From Alphaproteobacteria bacterium (GTDB lineage: Bacteria > Pseudomonadota > Alphaproteobacteria > M2410): DNA of 60,891 nucleotides. How positions within the stretch are numbered: position 1 is the stretch's first letter; each line of letters starts with the position of its first letter. The position numbers and the translations under genes are program-made. The notes beneath the pieces are model-generated. The model did no database searches. It saw only the letters and a program-made list of their open reading frames with translations, and was not told where the DNA came from. Where the stretch lies: contig JAUWTJ010000014.1 of NCBI GenBank assembly GCA_030614785.1, positions 1-60,891 on the forward strand. Reading direction: 5' to 3'. Positions 47,048 to 55,995 of this stretch are shown piece by piece.

Positions 47048-47228
47048 CGCTGGCAAATTTACAAGTCCAATCAACAGATTATAGCAGCCAACTCATATTC
47101 AAAACGGTTATCACTAACACGCTGGCGACAGACTATCAGACGGCGCGCAACAATTATTTGAAAGCGTGAAATTCGGGGACAGTATACATTTAATTGACAT
47201 GCTGGTGTGACACAGACATCATATCGTC
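47048..47228. repeat. Spacer with third copy of the element repeat
   Basis: 181 non-coding bases between the lipoprotein and transposase genes. GGGGACAGTATACATTTAAT at 47175-47194 is the exact inverse of 45959-45978, and it recurs with two changes at 47740. Confidence 0.7.
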
Positions 47229-47693
47229 ATGGCAAGACTGGCTCGATTTGTGGTTCCCGGGTTTCCGCATCACGTGACCCAGCGTGGTGTGCGGCGCATG
47301 GATGTCTTTTCCTGTGATGACGACTATCGCGCCTATCTTGCTCTTCTGAAGGAGAGCTGCGACAATGCCGGAGCGCAAGTTCTGGCCTATTGTCTGATGA
47401 CGAACCATGTTCATCTGATCCTGGTCCCGTCTACGGAAGACGGTCTGCGCGCCGCTCTCGGTGAAGCACACCGTCAGTATACGCGGTTGATCAACTTTCG
47501 CGACAAGTGCCGTGGCCACCTGTGGCAGGAACGGTTTCATTCCTTCGTTATGGACGAGGCCCATGTGTTGGCCTGTGCGCGGTATGTCGAGCTTAATCCT
47601 GTGGCAGCAGGCATGGTCAGACGAGCCAGGGACTGCAGATGGTCCAGCGCACGGGCGCATCTGTCAGGTCAAAACGATAGGCTGGTGTGCTAA
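47229..47693 (+). CDS. REP-associated tyrosine transposase, C-terminally frameshifted
   Basis: A 154-residue Y1/IS200-like transposase. The catalytic HUH motif is NHVHLIL, the N-terminus RLARFVVPGFPHHVTQRG is diagnostic of RAYTs, and the nucleophile Tyr is in CARYVELNPVAAGMV. The frame stops at TGC-TAA. Moving one base restores the usual C-terminus: PLLSRAPDWAGFLKAGD, which runs into the downstream repeat and stops at 47774-47776. A single-base indel near 47688-47692 has therefore truncated the protein after its catalytic core. It may still bind and nick DNA, but is probably impaired. The ATG gives MARLARF. Confidence 0.85.
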   Translation: MARLARFVVPGFPHHVTQRGVRRMDVFSCDDDYRAYLALLKESCDNAGAQVLAYCLMTNHVHLILVPSTEDGLRAALGEAHRQYTRLINFRDKCRGHLWQERFHSFVMDEAHVLACARYVELNPVAAGMVRRARDCRWSSARAHLSGQNDRLVC

Positions 47694-47822
47694 GCCCGCT
47701 GCTGTCGCGGGCTCCGGATTGGGCCGGCTTTCTGAAGGCTGGGGACAGTATGCAGTTAATTGACATTGCAGCATGAACCTGCGGAATTTTCCCTGTGGCA
47801 AGAATGGCAAGGGCGGTTCTGG

Positions 47823-47909
47823 GCGGTTCTGGGCGGATCAGGTTCGATACCGGCTGTAACATTTTGTTGATAGCTTAAGCGTAGAGGCCTCCTTTCGGGG
47901 GCCTTTTTC
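47823..47909 (+). repeat. ldtR tail repeat, copy 2
   Basis: 87 bp matching 45700-45786 at 78 positions. Read in the ldtR frame it gives R-F-W-A-D-Q-V-R-Y-R-L-stop, so it is a true copy of the 3' end of ldtR (or of a paralogue) without the rest of the gene. Confidence 0.85.
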
Positions 47910-47914
47910 GTTTT
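47875..47914 (+). terminator. Terminator belonging to the ldtR tail copy
   Basis: Same stem-loop as at 45752-45790 (AGGCCTCC-tttc-GGGGGCCT then TTTTTCGTTTT). No intact gene precedes it. Confidence 0.8.
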
Positions 47915-47984
47915 GGCCCGTTCGTCTATGTTGTGATCCGACTCGTTTGGTTTAATAGACTGCGGCGACACAAGGATCATCCTG

Positions 47985-48740
47985 ATGCATCCCTTTCTTG
48001 AGTTTAACGGCTTTCTGGCTTTTGCCCACAGGGGCGGGGCCGAAGAAGCGCCGGAAAATACTATGGCGGCTTTTCAGGCTGCGGTTAAGCTCGGCTATAG
48101 ATATCTGGAGACAGATGCCTATACGACGTCCGACGGGGTTCTTCTGAGTTTTCACGATACGGTGCTGGACCGTGTAACAGACCGGCAGGGCGAACTTGCT
48201 GCGCTGCCTTTTGACGAGGTCAGGAAGGCTCGAGTAGCCGGGCGTGAGCCGATCCCCTTGATGGCCGAGGTGCTGGATGCCTGGCCGGATGTTCGCATCA
48301 ATATTGACCCGAAAGTGGATAGTGCCGTGGAGCCGCTGATCGCGCTCCTCAAGGATATGAATGTGCTGGACAGGGTGTGTATCGGGTCGTTCTCGGCGGC
48401 CCGGATCAAAGCCTTTCGGGATGCTTTTGGCGATCGGGTTTGCACGTCAATGGGGCCCGGCGAAACGGCACGCCTGAGAGCTGCGGCTTTCGGGCTGCCT
48501 GTTGGCCGGTTTCAGGCCAATTGCGCGCAGATCCCGATCAAGCGACACGGGTTGACCCTTGTTGATCCCCGGATGGTTCGGGCGGCCAATCGCAGAGGCA
48601 TCCAGATCCATGTCTGGACGATTGATGATCGCGGCGAAATGGAGCGGTTGATTGATCTGGGGGTTCATGGCCTGATGACAGACCGGCCAAGCCTTCTGAA
48701 GCAGGTTTTAGAGGAACGCGGGATCTGGCGGAAATCGTAG
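47985..48740 (+). CDS. ugpQ: Glycerophosphodiester phosphodiesterase
   Basis: A 251-residue enzyme that splits glycerophosphodiesters (deacylated phospholipids) into sn-glycerol-3-phosphate and an alcohol. The catalytic FAHRGGAEEAPENTMAAF and YLETDAYTTSDGVLLSFHD motifs hold the His pair and Glu/Asp metal ligands. VHVWTIDD near the C-terminus is the barrel-closing segment. There is no signal peptide, so it is cytoplasmic. ATG start at 47985 with AAGGATCAT upstream. It stands alone between the RAYT element and hemA. Confidence 0.9.
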   Translation: MHPFLEFNGFLAFAHRGGAEEAPENTMAAFQAAVKLGYRYLETDAYTTSDGVLLSFHDTVLDRVTDRQGELAALPFDEVRKARVAGREPIPLMAEVLDAWPDVRINIDPKVDSAVEPLIALLKDMNVLDRVCIGSFSAARIKAFRDAFGDRVCTSMGPGETARLRAAAFGLPVGRFQANCAQIPIKRHGLTLVDPRMVRAANRRGIQIHVWTIDDRGEMERLIDLGVHGLMTDRPSLLKQVLEERGIWRKS

Positions 48741-48786
48741 CGATTTGTGCGCCTCCCCGAAGGGTTTTTGCTTTAGTTACTTACAT

Positions 48787-48810
48787 TATGGTTACCGACT
48801 ATTAACCATA
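48787..48810. promoter_or_regulatory. Palindrome upstream of hemA, possible operator
   Basis: TATGGTTA-N8-TAACCATA is a perfect 8-bp inverted repeat centred about 213 bp before hemA. The symmetric spacing fits a dimeric regulator. It is also a weak match to a CtrA-type TTAAC half-site. Confidence 0.3.
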
Positions 48811-49011
48811 GCTGCCTTTAAATAGGGTCGGAAGGGAACGTCGGTGGCCGTTGACGTCTGGCCACTGTCGCTACAAAATGCGACATAACGCCGGATAACC
48901 TTGCCGGATGAGATAGTTTATCAGTTGCGATATTGTTTTGATTAGTGTTCTAAGAGGAACAACGAAGCGTCGGATAAAGTAAGAAAAGTAGCGGATTACA
49001 GGGGTATCGTG

Positions 49012-50223
49012 ATGGATTATCGCAAGGTTCTTGATGGTGCAATTGATGCACTGGTCGACGAAGGTCGATATCGCGTATTTGCAGATATTGAGCGCCAGTG
49101 TGGCGACTTCCCCAAGGCGGTTTATCATACCGGCGAGGGCAAAGAGAACATTACGGTCTGGTGTTCAAATGATTACCTGGCCATGGGGCAACACCCCGCA
49201 GTTCTTGGCGCGATTCATGAAGCCCTCGATAGCGTCGGCGCGGGCGCCGGCGGGACGAGAAATATTGCCGGGACCAATCATTACCATGTGAAGCTGGAGG
49301 CAGAGCTGTCTGATCTTCATGGCAAGGAAAGCGCCTTGCTCTTTACATCGGGCTATATCGCAAACGATGCAACGCTTTCCACCCTCAACAAGATTTTTCC
49401 TGGCCTCGTTATTCTGTCAGATGCGCTCAATCACGCTTCGATGATCGAAGGGATCAAAAGGGGGGGCGGCGACAAGAAGATCTGGCGCCACAATGATCTG
49501 GAGCATTTGGAAGAACTTCTGCAAGCCATGCCGGCCGAGACCCCGAAGCTCATTGCTTTTGAATCGGTTTATTCAATGGACGGGGATATCGCGCCGATTG
49601 GGGCAATCTGTGATCTGGCTGACAAGTATAACGCACTGACCTACCTGGATGAGGTGCACGCCGTTGGCCTCTATGGGCCACGCGGCGGCGGCATTGCCGA
49701 GCGCGACGGGGTCATGGACCGGGTCGATATTATTGAAGGCACGCTTGCCAAGGCGTTTGGCATTATGGGTGGCTATATTGCGTCCAGCGCGAAAATGGTC
49801 GATGTGGTGCGCTCCTATGCACCGGGCTTTATCTTTACAACCTCTCTGGCCCCGGCGCTCGCCGCTGGTGCCATTGCCAGTATTTCACATTTGAAGACCA
49901 GCCAGGTCGAGCGGCAGTCCCATCAGGAGCGCGCCGCTTACCTCAAGCGGGAGCTTTCAAACGCTGGCCTGCCGGTTATGCCGTCCGCCAGCCATATCGT
50001 TCCGGTATTGGTGGGGGATCCGGTGCTGTGCAAGCAGGTGACCGACGAACTTTTGGCTCAGCACCAGATATACGTTCAACCGATCAATTACCCCACTGTT
50101 CCACGTGGAACCGAGCGGCTGCGCCTGACACCAGGGCCAAAGCATACCAACGACGATATGCAGCATCTGGTTTATGCGCTTCAGGCGGTGTGGAAGAAAT
50201 TCGGCCTCCGGTCGGCGGCCTGA
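49012..50223 (+). CDS. hemA: 5-aminolevulinate synthase (C4 pathway)
   Basis: A 403-residue PLP enzyme joining glycine and succinyl-CoA to 5-aminolevulinate, the alphaproteobacterial entry to haem. [48 protein letters not shown] and the PLP lysine in [16 protein letters not shown] are diagnostic. The ATG at 49012 follows a GTG; CAGGGGT lies 6-8 nt before. It is 33 bp upstream of a DUF6898 gene; the glycine-producing glyA comes next, about 440 bp after the hemA stop. Confidence 0.95.
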   Translation: MDYRKVLDGAIDALVDEGRYRVFADIERQCGDFPKAVYHTGEGKENITVWCSNDYLAMGQHPAVLGAIHEALDSVGAGAGGTRNIAGTNHYHVKLEAELSDLHGKESALLFTSGYIANDATLSTLNKIFPGLVILSDALNHASMIEGIKRGGGDKKIWRHNDLEHLEELLQAMPAETPKLIAFESVYSMDGDIAPIGAICDLADKYNALTYLDEVHAVGLYGPRGGGIAERDGVMDRVDIIEGTLAKAFGIMGGYIASSAKMVDVVRSYAPGFIFTTSLAPALAAGAIASISHLKTSQVERQSHQERAAYLKRELSNAGLPVMPSASHIVPVLVGDPVLCKQVTDELLAQHQIYVQPINYPTVPRGTERLRLTPGPKHTNDDMQHLVYALQAVWKKFGLRSAA

Positions 50224-50255
50224 TCAGCTGAAGAGAGGTATACCGGGACCGGGGC

Positions 50256-50465
50256 ATGGCAGAATCACAGGGCCGTATTATCTTTGAATTTATCACGATG
50301 GGGACGTCTGTGAAGGTGTCCGCCATCGATGCGAAATCCGGCACCGAGGTTTCCATCGTCGGTCCGGCCAATGCGCCGCGCCGAAGCCTTGAGCGAACAG
50401 CCGCCAGCAAGCTCAGATTTGTCATGGACAAGGCCGCCAAAGAGGCTGGCCGCGGCTCTTTCTGA
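50256..50465 (+). CDS. DUF6898 family small protein
   Basis: A 69-residue protein, MAESQGRIIFEFITMGTSVK, continuing VSAIDAKSGTEVSIVGPANA and ending in a basic helix. The pattern matches a small conserved alphaproteobacterial family (DUF6898) that often lies next to hemA or glyA. Function is unknown. It probably shares the hemA transcript. Confidence 0.75.
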   Translation: MAESQGRIIFEFITMGTSVKVSAIDAKSGTEVSIVGPANAPRRSLERTAASKLRFVMDKAAKEAGRGSF

Positions 50466-50667
50466 GTACGTAATTCTCCCAAATTGATGAATAAAGGTAT
50501 CGTGCCAGGGGACGATATATGGTATGCACCCATTCCCCGAAGGGCACCTGTAGAAAATCTCCAACAGGGTTGCCGGACAAGGCCCGCCTGACGGATGCAC
50601 CCGATATCTTGCGCCACACCCCTGGCCAACACGCCAATAGTGGGGACTTCTTACAGGAATATCTTGA

Positions 50668-51972
50668 ATGACTGCCAAGCCTGCCGCTTCTGGAAAGAGC
50701 TCTGTTGAACTGTTCTTTTCAACCCCCCTGACGCAAAAGGACCCGGAGATTTTCGGGTCTCTCAAGGACGAACTCGACCGTCAGCAAAATCAGATTGAGC
50801 TGATTGCGTCGGAAAACATTGTCTCGCGCGCTGTGCTTGAAGCGCAAGGGTCAATCATGACCAATAAGTACGCGGAAGGTTATCCGGGGCGCCGCTATTA
50901 TGGCGGCTGCGAATTTGTCGATGTTGCAGAGACCCTCGCCATCGAGCGGGTCAAGAAGCTGTTTAATTGCGGCTTTGCCAATGTGCAGCCAAATTCGGGC
51001 AGCCAGGCCAACCAGGCGGCCTTCATGGCGCTGATCAAGCCAGGCGATACAGTGCTGGGTATGAGCCTTGCGGCCGGGGGGCACCTGACCCACGGCGCAC
51101 CGCCAAACCAGTCGGGCAAGTGGTTTAATGCTGTTCAATACGGTGTGCGCCGCCAGGATGCACAGATCGACTTTGATGAGGTCGCGGCCCTGGCCAAAGA
51201 GCACAAGCCGCAAATGATCGTCGCCGGTGGCTCTGCCTACCCGCGCCAGATCGACTTTGCAAAATTCCGTGCAATAGCCGATGAAGTCGGTGCCTTCCTG
51301 ATGGTCGATATGGCCCACTTTGCCGGTCTTGTGGCTGGCGGTGTTCATCCCAGCCCGCTTGAGCATGCCCATATTGTGACCTCCACGACGCACAAAACCC
51401 TGCGCGGCCCGCGCGGTGGCCTGGTTCTGACGAATGACGAGGCCATAGCCAAGAAGGTGAATTCAGCAGTTTTCCCCGGTCTGCAAGGTGGACCGCTGAT
51501 GCATGTTATTGCTGCCAAGGCGGTTGCTTTCGGCGAAGCGCTCAAGCCGGACTTCAAGATTTACGCCCAGGCGGTGATCGACAACGCCAAAGCCCTTGCT
51601 GAAACCCTGAGCACTGGCGGGCTTGATATCGTATCGAGCGGCACTGACACGCATGTGTTGCTGGTCGACTTGCGGCCAAAAGGGCTGACCGGGAATATCG
51701 CGGAGAAGAGCCTCGAGCGCGCCTTTATTACCTGCAACAAGAACGGCGTGCCGTTTGATCCCGAAAAGCCGATGGTAACGTCCGGGGTTCGCCTTGGCTC
51801 GCCTGCTTGTACGACGCGCGGATTTGGTGTTGCCGAGTTCCAGAAAGTTGGGTCACTGATGGTTGAAGTGCTGGATGGTCTGGCGGCCAACCGAGACGAT
51901 AATTCTGCTGTCGAAGACAAGGTTCGCAAGGACGTGCTTGAACTGACGGCACGCTTCCCGATTTACAAATAA
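50668..51972 (+). CDS. glyA: Serine hydroxymethyltransferase
   Basis: A 434-residue PLP enzyme converting serine and tetrahydrofolate to glycine and methylene-THF. [50 protein letters not shown] and the PLP lysine in [15 protein letters not shown] are canonical. The length is normal. It supplies the glycine used by HemA encoded upstream. The ATG at 50668 is taken, with AGGAATATC upstream. I looked for a riboswitch in the 202-bp leader and saw none. Confidence 0.97.
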   Translation: MTAKPAASGKSSVELFFSTPLTQKDPEIFGSLKDELDRQQNQIELIASENIVSRAVLEAQGSIMTNKYAEGYPGRRYYGGCEFVDVAETLAIERVKKLFNCGFANVQPNSGSQANQAAFMALIKPGDTVLGMSLAAGGHLTHGAPPNQSGKWFNAVQYGVRRQDAQIDFDEVAALAKEHKPQMIVAGGSAYPRQIDFAKFRAIADEVGAFLMVDMAHFAGLVAGGVHPSPLEHAHIVTSTTHKTLRGPRGGLVLTNDEAIAKKVNSAVFPGLQGGPLMHVIAAKAVAFGEALKPDFKIYAQAVIDNAKALAETLSTGGLDIVSSGTDTHVLLVDLRPKGLTGNIAEKSLERAFITCNKNGVPFDPEKPMVTSGVRLGSPACTTRGFGVAEFQKVGSLMVEVLDGLAANRDDNSAVEDKVRKDVLELTARFPIYK

Positions 51973-51992
51973 CTTAGCCGAGGAGCGTCCGT

Positions 51993-52460
51993 ATGCGGTG
52001 CCCATACTGCACAAACGAAGACACGCAGGTCAAAGACAGCCGTCCGACAGAAGATAATACATCCATTCGTCGGCGGCGCTATTGCGCCGGATGCGGAGGA
52101 CGGTTCACGACCTTTGAAAGCATTAAATTGCGTGAACTGACGGTCCTGAAGAAAAACGGCCGCCGGGTTCCGTTTGACCGGGACAAGTTGATGCGGTCAG
52201 TGCAGATCGCGCTGCGCAAACGGCCTGTTGAGCCTGAACGTATCGAGCGTATGGTATCGGGCATCGTCAGGCGGCTTGAGAGCATGGGCGAGGCGGAAAT
52301 CCCTACCGATGCCATTGGCGAGCTCATCATGCTCGGACTGGAATCTCTCGATGCGGTGGCCTATGTACGCTTTGCCTCGGTCTACAAAAACTTCCACGAA
52401 GCGCGCGATTTCCAGCAGTTCCTCGGCAAGCTGGACGAGGACGAAAACGGGTTTGATTGA
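51993..52460 (+). CDS. nrdR: Transcriptional repressor NrdR
   Basis: A 155-residue repressor of ribonucleotide reductase genes. It has an N-terminal zinc ribbon (MRCPYC ... [13 protein letters not shown], two CxxC pairs) and an ATP-cone ([20 protein letters not shown]) that senses dATP/ATP. It lies 20 bp after glyA with GAGGAGCG upstream and precedes the riboflavin genes, the conserved alphaproteobacterial order. Confidence 0.97.
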   Translation: MRCPYCTNEDTQVKDSRPTEDNTSIRRRRYCAGCGGRFTTFESIKLRELTVLKKNGRRVPFDRDKLMRSVQIALRKRPVEPERIERMVSGIVRRLESMGEAEIPTDAIGELIMLGLESLDAVAYVRFASVYKNFHEARDFQQFLGKLDEDENGFD

Positions 52461-52581
52461 CGTGGATCTTGCAGAGTCCGCCAGGGCCAGTGTCAGGCAA
52501 AGACGGAAGCCGCAAAGCCGCGGGTTTTCCCTAATATATGATCGGTTGCCAGCTGTCTGCCAGTCGGCCTAAACTCCTGGA

Positions 52582-53703
52582 ATGACCCCCGATCTCCACA
52601 CTCACTACATGAAACACGCGCTTGGCCTTGCCGCGCGCGGTCTTGGGCGGGTGGCGCCCAATCCGGCCGTGGGCTGTGTCATCGTCCGGTTTGACGAAAA
52701 CCCCGAAGGCATCGTGGTCGGGCGCGGATCGACGCAGCCTGGTGGCAGGCCTCACGCCGAGACCGAGGCCCTCGATATGGCAGGCGGGGCGGCAAAGGGC
52801 GCGACCGCCTATGTCACGCTTGAACCCTGTGCACACCATGGCAAAACTCCTCCGTGTGCAGAGACATTGGTGAAAGCAGATGTGGCGCATGTTGTTATCG
52901 CCTGTCTTGATCCGGACCCACGAGTGTCCGGCAAGGGCGTGGAAATTTTGAAAGACTTTGGTATCAAGACTTCGCTCGGGGTTCTGGAAGCCGAGGCAAG
53001 ACGGCTCAATCAGGGGTTCATGACCCGTATTGAAAAGGGCAGACCGATGATCTCGGTCAAGGTTGCAACCTCGCTCGACGGGCGGATCGCGACCCACAGC
53101 GGCGACAGTCAGTGGATTACGTCAAACGAGGCAAGGCGCCATGGCCATCGTCTCCGGGCGGAAAGTGATGCCATCATGGTTGGCAGCACGACCGCTATTC
53201 TGGATGATCCGTCGCTTGATTGCCGCCTGGAAGGGCTTGAGGATCGCTCGCCTGTTCGCGTCGTCTGTGACGGCCGTTTGCGGCTGCCTCTGACATCAAA
53301 AATGGTCCAGACGGCAAAAGAAAAGTCAACGATCCTGATCACGTTGACCGGAACCGAAGCGGTGCGCCGCAGAGCGTTTGAGGACTGCGGCGTTAATGTG
53401 ATCAGCGTGCCAGCCGGCAGCAAAGGGCAAATTGATCTGGCGCTGGCGTGTCGGCAGCTTGCAGACCTTGGGCTAACACGGGTTCTGGTTGAGGGCGGCG
53501 GCCATCTGATTGCCTCCCTGATGGCCGAGGGACTGGTTGATGAGATGCACTGGTTCAGGGCGCCCAAAGTCATCGGCAGCGACGGAATTGCGGCGGTTCA
53601 GGCCTTCGGGGTCGACCGGATTGACCAGGCCGCGATCCTCGACAGAACCGGGTTTCAGGTCCTTGGTGAAGATATAGTGGAAACTTACGCGGTTCGGCAC
53701 TAA
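52582..53703 (+). CDS. ribD: Bifunctional deaminase/reductase for riboflavin synthesis
   Basis: A 373-residue enzyme. The N-terminal deaminase has the zinc motifs PHAETEAL and PCAHHGKTPPC. The C-terminal reductase (from about 150: MISVKVATSLDGRIAT, SDAIMVGSTTAILDDPSLDCR, VEGGGHLIASLM) uses NADPH. It converts the GTP cyclohydrolase product to 5-amino-6-ribitylamino-pyrimidinedione phosphate. First gene of the rib cluster, 9 bp before ribE. Confidence 0.96.
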   Translation: MTPDLHTHYMKHALGLAARGLGRVAPNPAVGCVIVRFDENPEGIVVGRGSTQPGGRPHAETEALDMAGGAAKGATAYVTLEPCAHHGKTPPCAETLVKADVAHVVIACLDPDPRVSGKGVEILKDFGIKTSLGVLEAEARRLNQGFMTRIEKGRPMISVKVATSLDGRIATHSGDSQWITSNEARRHGHRLRAESDAIMVGSTTAILDDPSLDCRLEGLEDRSPVRVVCDGRLRLPLTSKMVQTAKEKSTILITLTGTEAVRRRAFEDCGVNVISVPAGSKGQIDLALACRQLADLGLTRVLVEGGGHLIASLMAEGLVDEMHWFRAPKVIGSDGIAAVQAFGVDRIDQAAILDRTGFQVLGEDIVETYAVRH

Positions 53704-53712
53704 AAGAGTTCC

Positions 53713-54336
53713 ATGTTTACAGGAATTGTCACAGATGTCGGCACGGTGAAGTCGGTGGAAAAGACGGGAGATACCCGTTTTGTCATCGAAACCGCCTATG
53801 ATCCCGATGGTATTGAAATAGGTGCGTCCATCGCATGCGGCGGGGCCTGTCTGACGGTCATTGAAAAAGGCCATGCCGGCGACGGGGCGGGCGTCTCTGT
53901 TGGCTCAGGGGGCTGGTTTGCCGTTGAGGCGTCGGCGGAAACGCTGGGCTGTACCAGTCTTGGCGCATGGAAACCGGGCACAAAAATCAATCTGGAACGC
54001 TCTCTCAAGGTCGGCGATGAAATCGGCGGTCATATTGTGAGCGGTCATGTGGACGGTGTCGGCAGGATCCGGTCGATGACCCCGGAAGGCGGCAGCGTGC
54101 GTTATGTCTTTGAAGCGCCCGAGGGCCTCATGAAGCATATTGCCTCCAAAGGCTCAATTACGGTGGAAGGCGTTTCGCTTACCGTAAACGAAGTTGAGGA
54201 TGATACCTTTGGCGTTAATCTCATTCCGCACACTCAAACGGTGACCTCCTTTGGCGCCGTGAAAGTTGGTGATGCGGTTAACCTTGAAATCGATGTGCTG
54301 GCGCGGTATGTGGCGCGGCTGCGGGACGTTGGCTGA
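53713..54336 (+). CDS. ribE: Riboflavin synthase, alpha subunit
   Basis: A 207-residue trimeric enzyme that dismutates two 6,7-dimethyl-8-ribityllumazine to riboflavin. It has two lumazine-binding barrels: MFTGIVTDVGTVKSVEK with SIACGGACLTVIE, then GHIVSGHVDGVGRI with SITVEGVSLTVNEV. Both halves are present. It is in operon with ribD, ribB and ribH. Confidence 0.96.
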   Translation: MFTGIVTDVGTVKSVEKTGDTRFVIETAYDPDGIEIGASIACGGACLTVIEKGHAGDGAGVSVGSGGWFAVEASAETLGCTSLGAWKPGTKINLERSLKVGDEIGGHIVSGHVDGVGRIRSMTPEGGSVRYVFEAPEGLMKHIASKGSITVEGVSLTVNEVEDDTFGVNLIPHTQTVTSFGAVKVGDAVNLEIDVLARYVARLRDVG

Positions 54337-54403
54337 ACAGCCCGTGCTCGATAGTGATAACAACAACAAACGCGCATCAAGCGTGGAGTTTTGAGAGGCC
54401 ATT

Positions 54404-55510
54404 TTGTTTTCTGACTTTTTGTCTCCCATCGAGGACGTAATCGAGGATGCCCGCAATGGACGCATGTTCATTCTGGTGGATGCCGAAGATCGGGAAAACG
54501 AGGGCGACCTTGTTATTCCGGCGCAGATGGCGACCCCGGATGCGATCAACTTCATGGCCCGTTTTGGGCGCGGCCTGATCTGTCTGACGCTGAATAACCA
54601 AAGGGCGGATCAGATCGGTCTGCGCCCGATGACGCCGGACAATGAAATGCGCAACAAGACGGCTTTCACCGTCTCGATCGAAGCGCGCGAAGGGGTTTCG
54701 ACCGGGATCTCGGCGCATGATCGGTCCCATACGATCTCGGTTGCGATCGATCCGACCATGGGCAAGGACGATATCGTTGCGCCCGGCCATGTCTTCCCGC
54801 TGGTTGCACGCGATGGCGGGGTGCTGGTGCGGGCCGGACATACCGAGGCGGCGGTTGATATTGCGCGGCTTGCCGGGCTTTACCCTGCCGGTGTGATTTG
54901 CGAAATTATGAACGATGATGGCACCATGGCCCGGATGCCGGATCTCTTGCCGTTCGCTCAGCTGCACGGTCTCAAGGTTGGTACGATTGCCGATCTCATT
55001 GCCTATCGCCGCCGCTATGACAATCTCATTCACAAGGCGGTTGATACGACGTTCCAGAGTGATATTGGCGGCGAATGGCGCATGATGTTGTACATCAACA
55101 AGGCTGAATATGCCGAGCATGTGGTGCTGGTCAAAGGCGATGTGAAGGACGGCGAGCCGCCGCTTGTGCGGATGCACGCGGTCAACGTCTTTGATGACCT
55201 GCTGGCCATGCAGGGCGGTCGAAGCGATCTTTTGAGTCAGTCCATGCAGGTGATTACCGAGGCTGAGCGGGGTGTGGTTGTCATCATCCGCGAGACACAG
55301 GATACGCTCCTGTCCGATATGCTGGTGCGCAAGGGCGTCGGTCATGCACCGCCAAGGCAAATCAAGGAATATGGCGTCGGCGCGCAGATCCTGCTTGATC
55401 TCGGGGTCAAGGAAATGATCAACCTGACCAATGCCGAAAAGAAGGTTGTCGGGCTTGAAGGGTATGGTCTGAAGATCGTCGAGACCCGCGCCATTCCACA
55501 AAAAACGTAA
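54404..55510 (+). CDS. ribB: 3,4-Dihydroxy-2-butanone-4-phosphate synthase with degenerate GTP cyclohydrolase II domain
   Basis: A 368-residue RibBA-shaped protein. The RibB half (1-205) is intact: [38 protein letters not shown]. In the RibA-like half (about 210-365) the zinc-binding HxxC...CDC segment reads [20 protein letters not shown], with none of the three cysteines, and the RQEGRG catalytic loop reads RETQDTLL. The half therefore cannot be a normal cyclohydrolase, as in the RibBX-type proteins of Rhizobiales. GTP cyclohydrolase II must come from elsewhere. The start is TTG with GAGAGG 6 nt upstream. Confidence 0.92.
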   Translation: MFSDFLSPIEDVIEDARNGRMFILVDAEDRENEGDLVIPAQMATPDAINFMARFGRGLICLTLNNQRADQIGLRPMTPDNEMRNKTAFTVSIEAREGVSTGISAHDRSHTISVAIDPTMGKDDIVAPGHVFPLVARDGGVLVRAGHTEAAVDIARLAGLYPAGVICEIMNDDGTMARMPDLLPFAQLHGLKVGTIADLIAYRRRYDNLIHKAVDTTFQSDIGGEWRMMLYINKAEYAEHVVLVKGDVKDGEPPLVRMHAVNVFDDLLAMQGGRSDLLSQSMQVITEAERGVVVIIRETQDTLLSDMLVRKGVGHAPPRQIKEYGVGAQILLDLGVKEMINLTNAEKKVVGLEGYGLKIVETRAIPQKT

Positions 55511-55539
55511 AACTCTAAACACATCCGTATGGAGATTGA

Positions 55540-55986
55540 ATGATGTCCGGCCCGAAGGTTCTGATTGTTGAGGCCCCTTACTACAAGGATATTGCCGAAG
55601 AGCTTGGCCGCGGCGCGATAAGGGCACTGGAAGGGCGCGGTGCCTCCTATGATCGCATTGAGGTTCCGGGTGTGCTTGAGATCCCGGCTGCGGTTCGCTT
55701 TGCCCACTGCAGCGCCGATGAGGTCAAATATGACGGGTTTGTTGCGCTGGGCTGTGTTATACGCGGCGAGACGACCCATTATGAAACTGTGGCCAATGAA
55801 TCGGCCCGGGCGCTGATGGATCTTTCGGTGGACTATCTGCTGGCGCTTGGCAACGGTATTCTGACAGTGGAAAACCCGGATCAGGCGTGGGCCCGCGCCA
55901 AAATGGACGAGCTGGATAAAGGTGGCTGGGCGGCGAATGCCTGCCTCGACATGATTGAGCTCAAACGTAAATTGAATGTGAAGTAG
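55540..55986 (+). CDS. ribH: 6,7-Dimethyl-8-ribityllumazine synthase
   Basis: A 148-residue protein joining the RibD product and the RibB product. [20 protein letters not shown], the substrate loop [13 protein letters not shown], and [21 protein letters not shown] with its catalytic His are typical. It follows ribB by 29 bp and precedes nusB by 9 bp. Confidence 0.95.
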   Translation: MMSGPKVLIVEAPYYKDIAEELGRGAIRALEGRGASYDRIEVPGVLEIPAAVRFAHCSADEVKYDGFVALGCVIRGETTHYETVANESARALMDLSVDYLLALGNGILTVENPDQAWARAKMDELDKGGWAANACLDMIELKRKLNVK

Positions 55987-55995
55987 CCACGACGG

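Larger units (their letters stand above)
45888..47764 (+). mobile_element. REP-associated tyrosine transposase (RAYT) element with lipoprotein cargo
   Basis: About 1.9 kb bounded by inverted copies of a short repeat. Forward copies end in CTGTCCCC at 45888-45905 and 45959-45978. Reverse copies begin GGGGACAGTAT at 47175-47198 and 47740-47764. The inner pair shares a perfect 20-bp inverted match and brackets a lipoprotein gene. The two right-hand copies are direct repeats (24 of 26 bp) that bracket the transposase gene. The whole element lies between two copies of the ldtR tail. RAYT enzymes normally act on REP hairpins, and such repeats around them suggest substrate sites. Movement of the cargo is inferred. 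Confidence 0.65.
47694..47984. other. Non-coding right flank of the element
   Basis: Contains the displaced transposase C-terminal codons, the fourth repeat copy (47740-47764), a tandem GGGCGGTTCT motif (47821-47830 and the preceding block), the second ldtR tail (47823-47909) and its terminator. There is no intact gene. Confidence 0.65.

Noticed and set aside
47811-47840. Tandem GGGCGGTTCT units as a CRISPR-like or satellite array
   Set aside because: Only two to three 10-bp units with no spacers, explained by slippage next to the ldtR tail copy.
50466-50667. Riboswitch in the glyA leader
   Set aside because: I compared it by eye with glycine, THF and SAM-type cores and found no matching conserved blocks.
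52461-52581. FMN riboswitch before ribD
   Set aside because: None of the conserved RFN-element blocks is present in this short gap.
54377-55627. 416-codon open frame on the minus strand
   Set aside because: Antisense shadow of ribB and ribH; no domain pattern.
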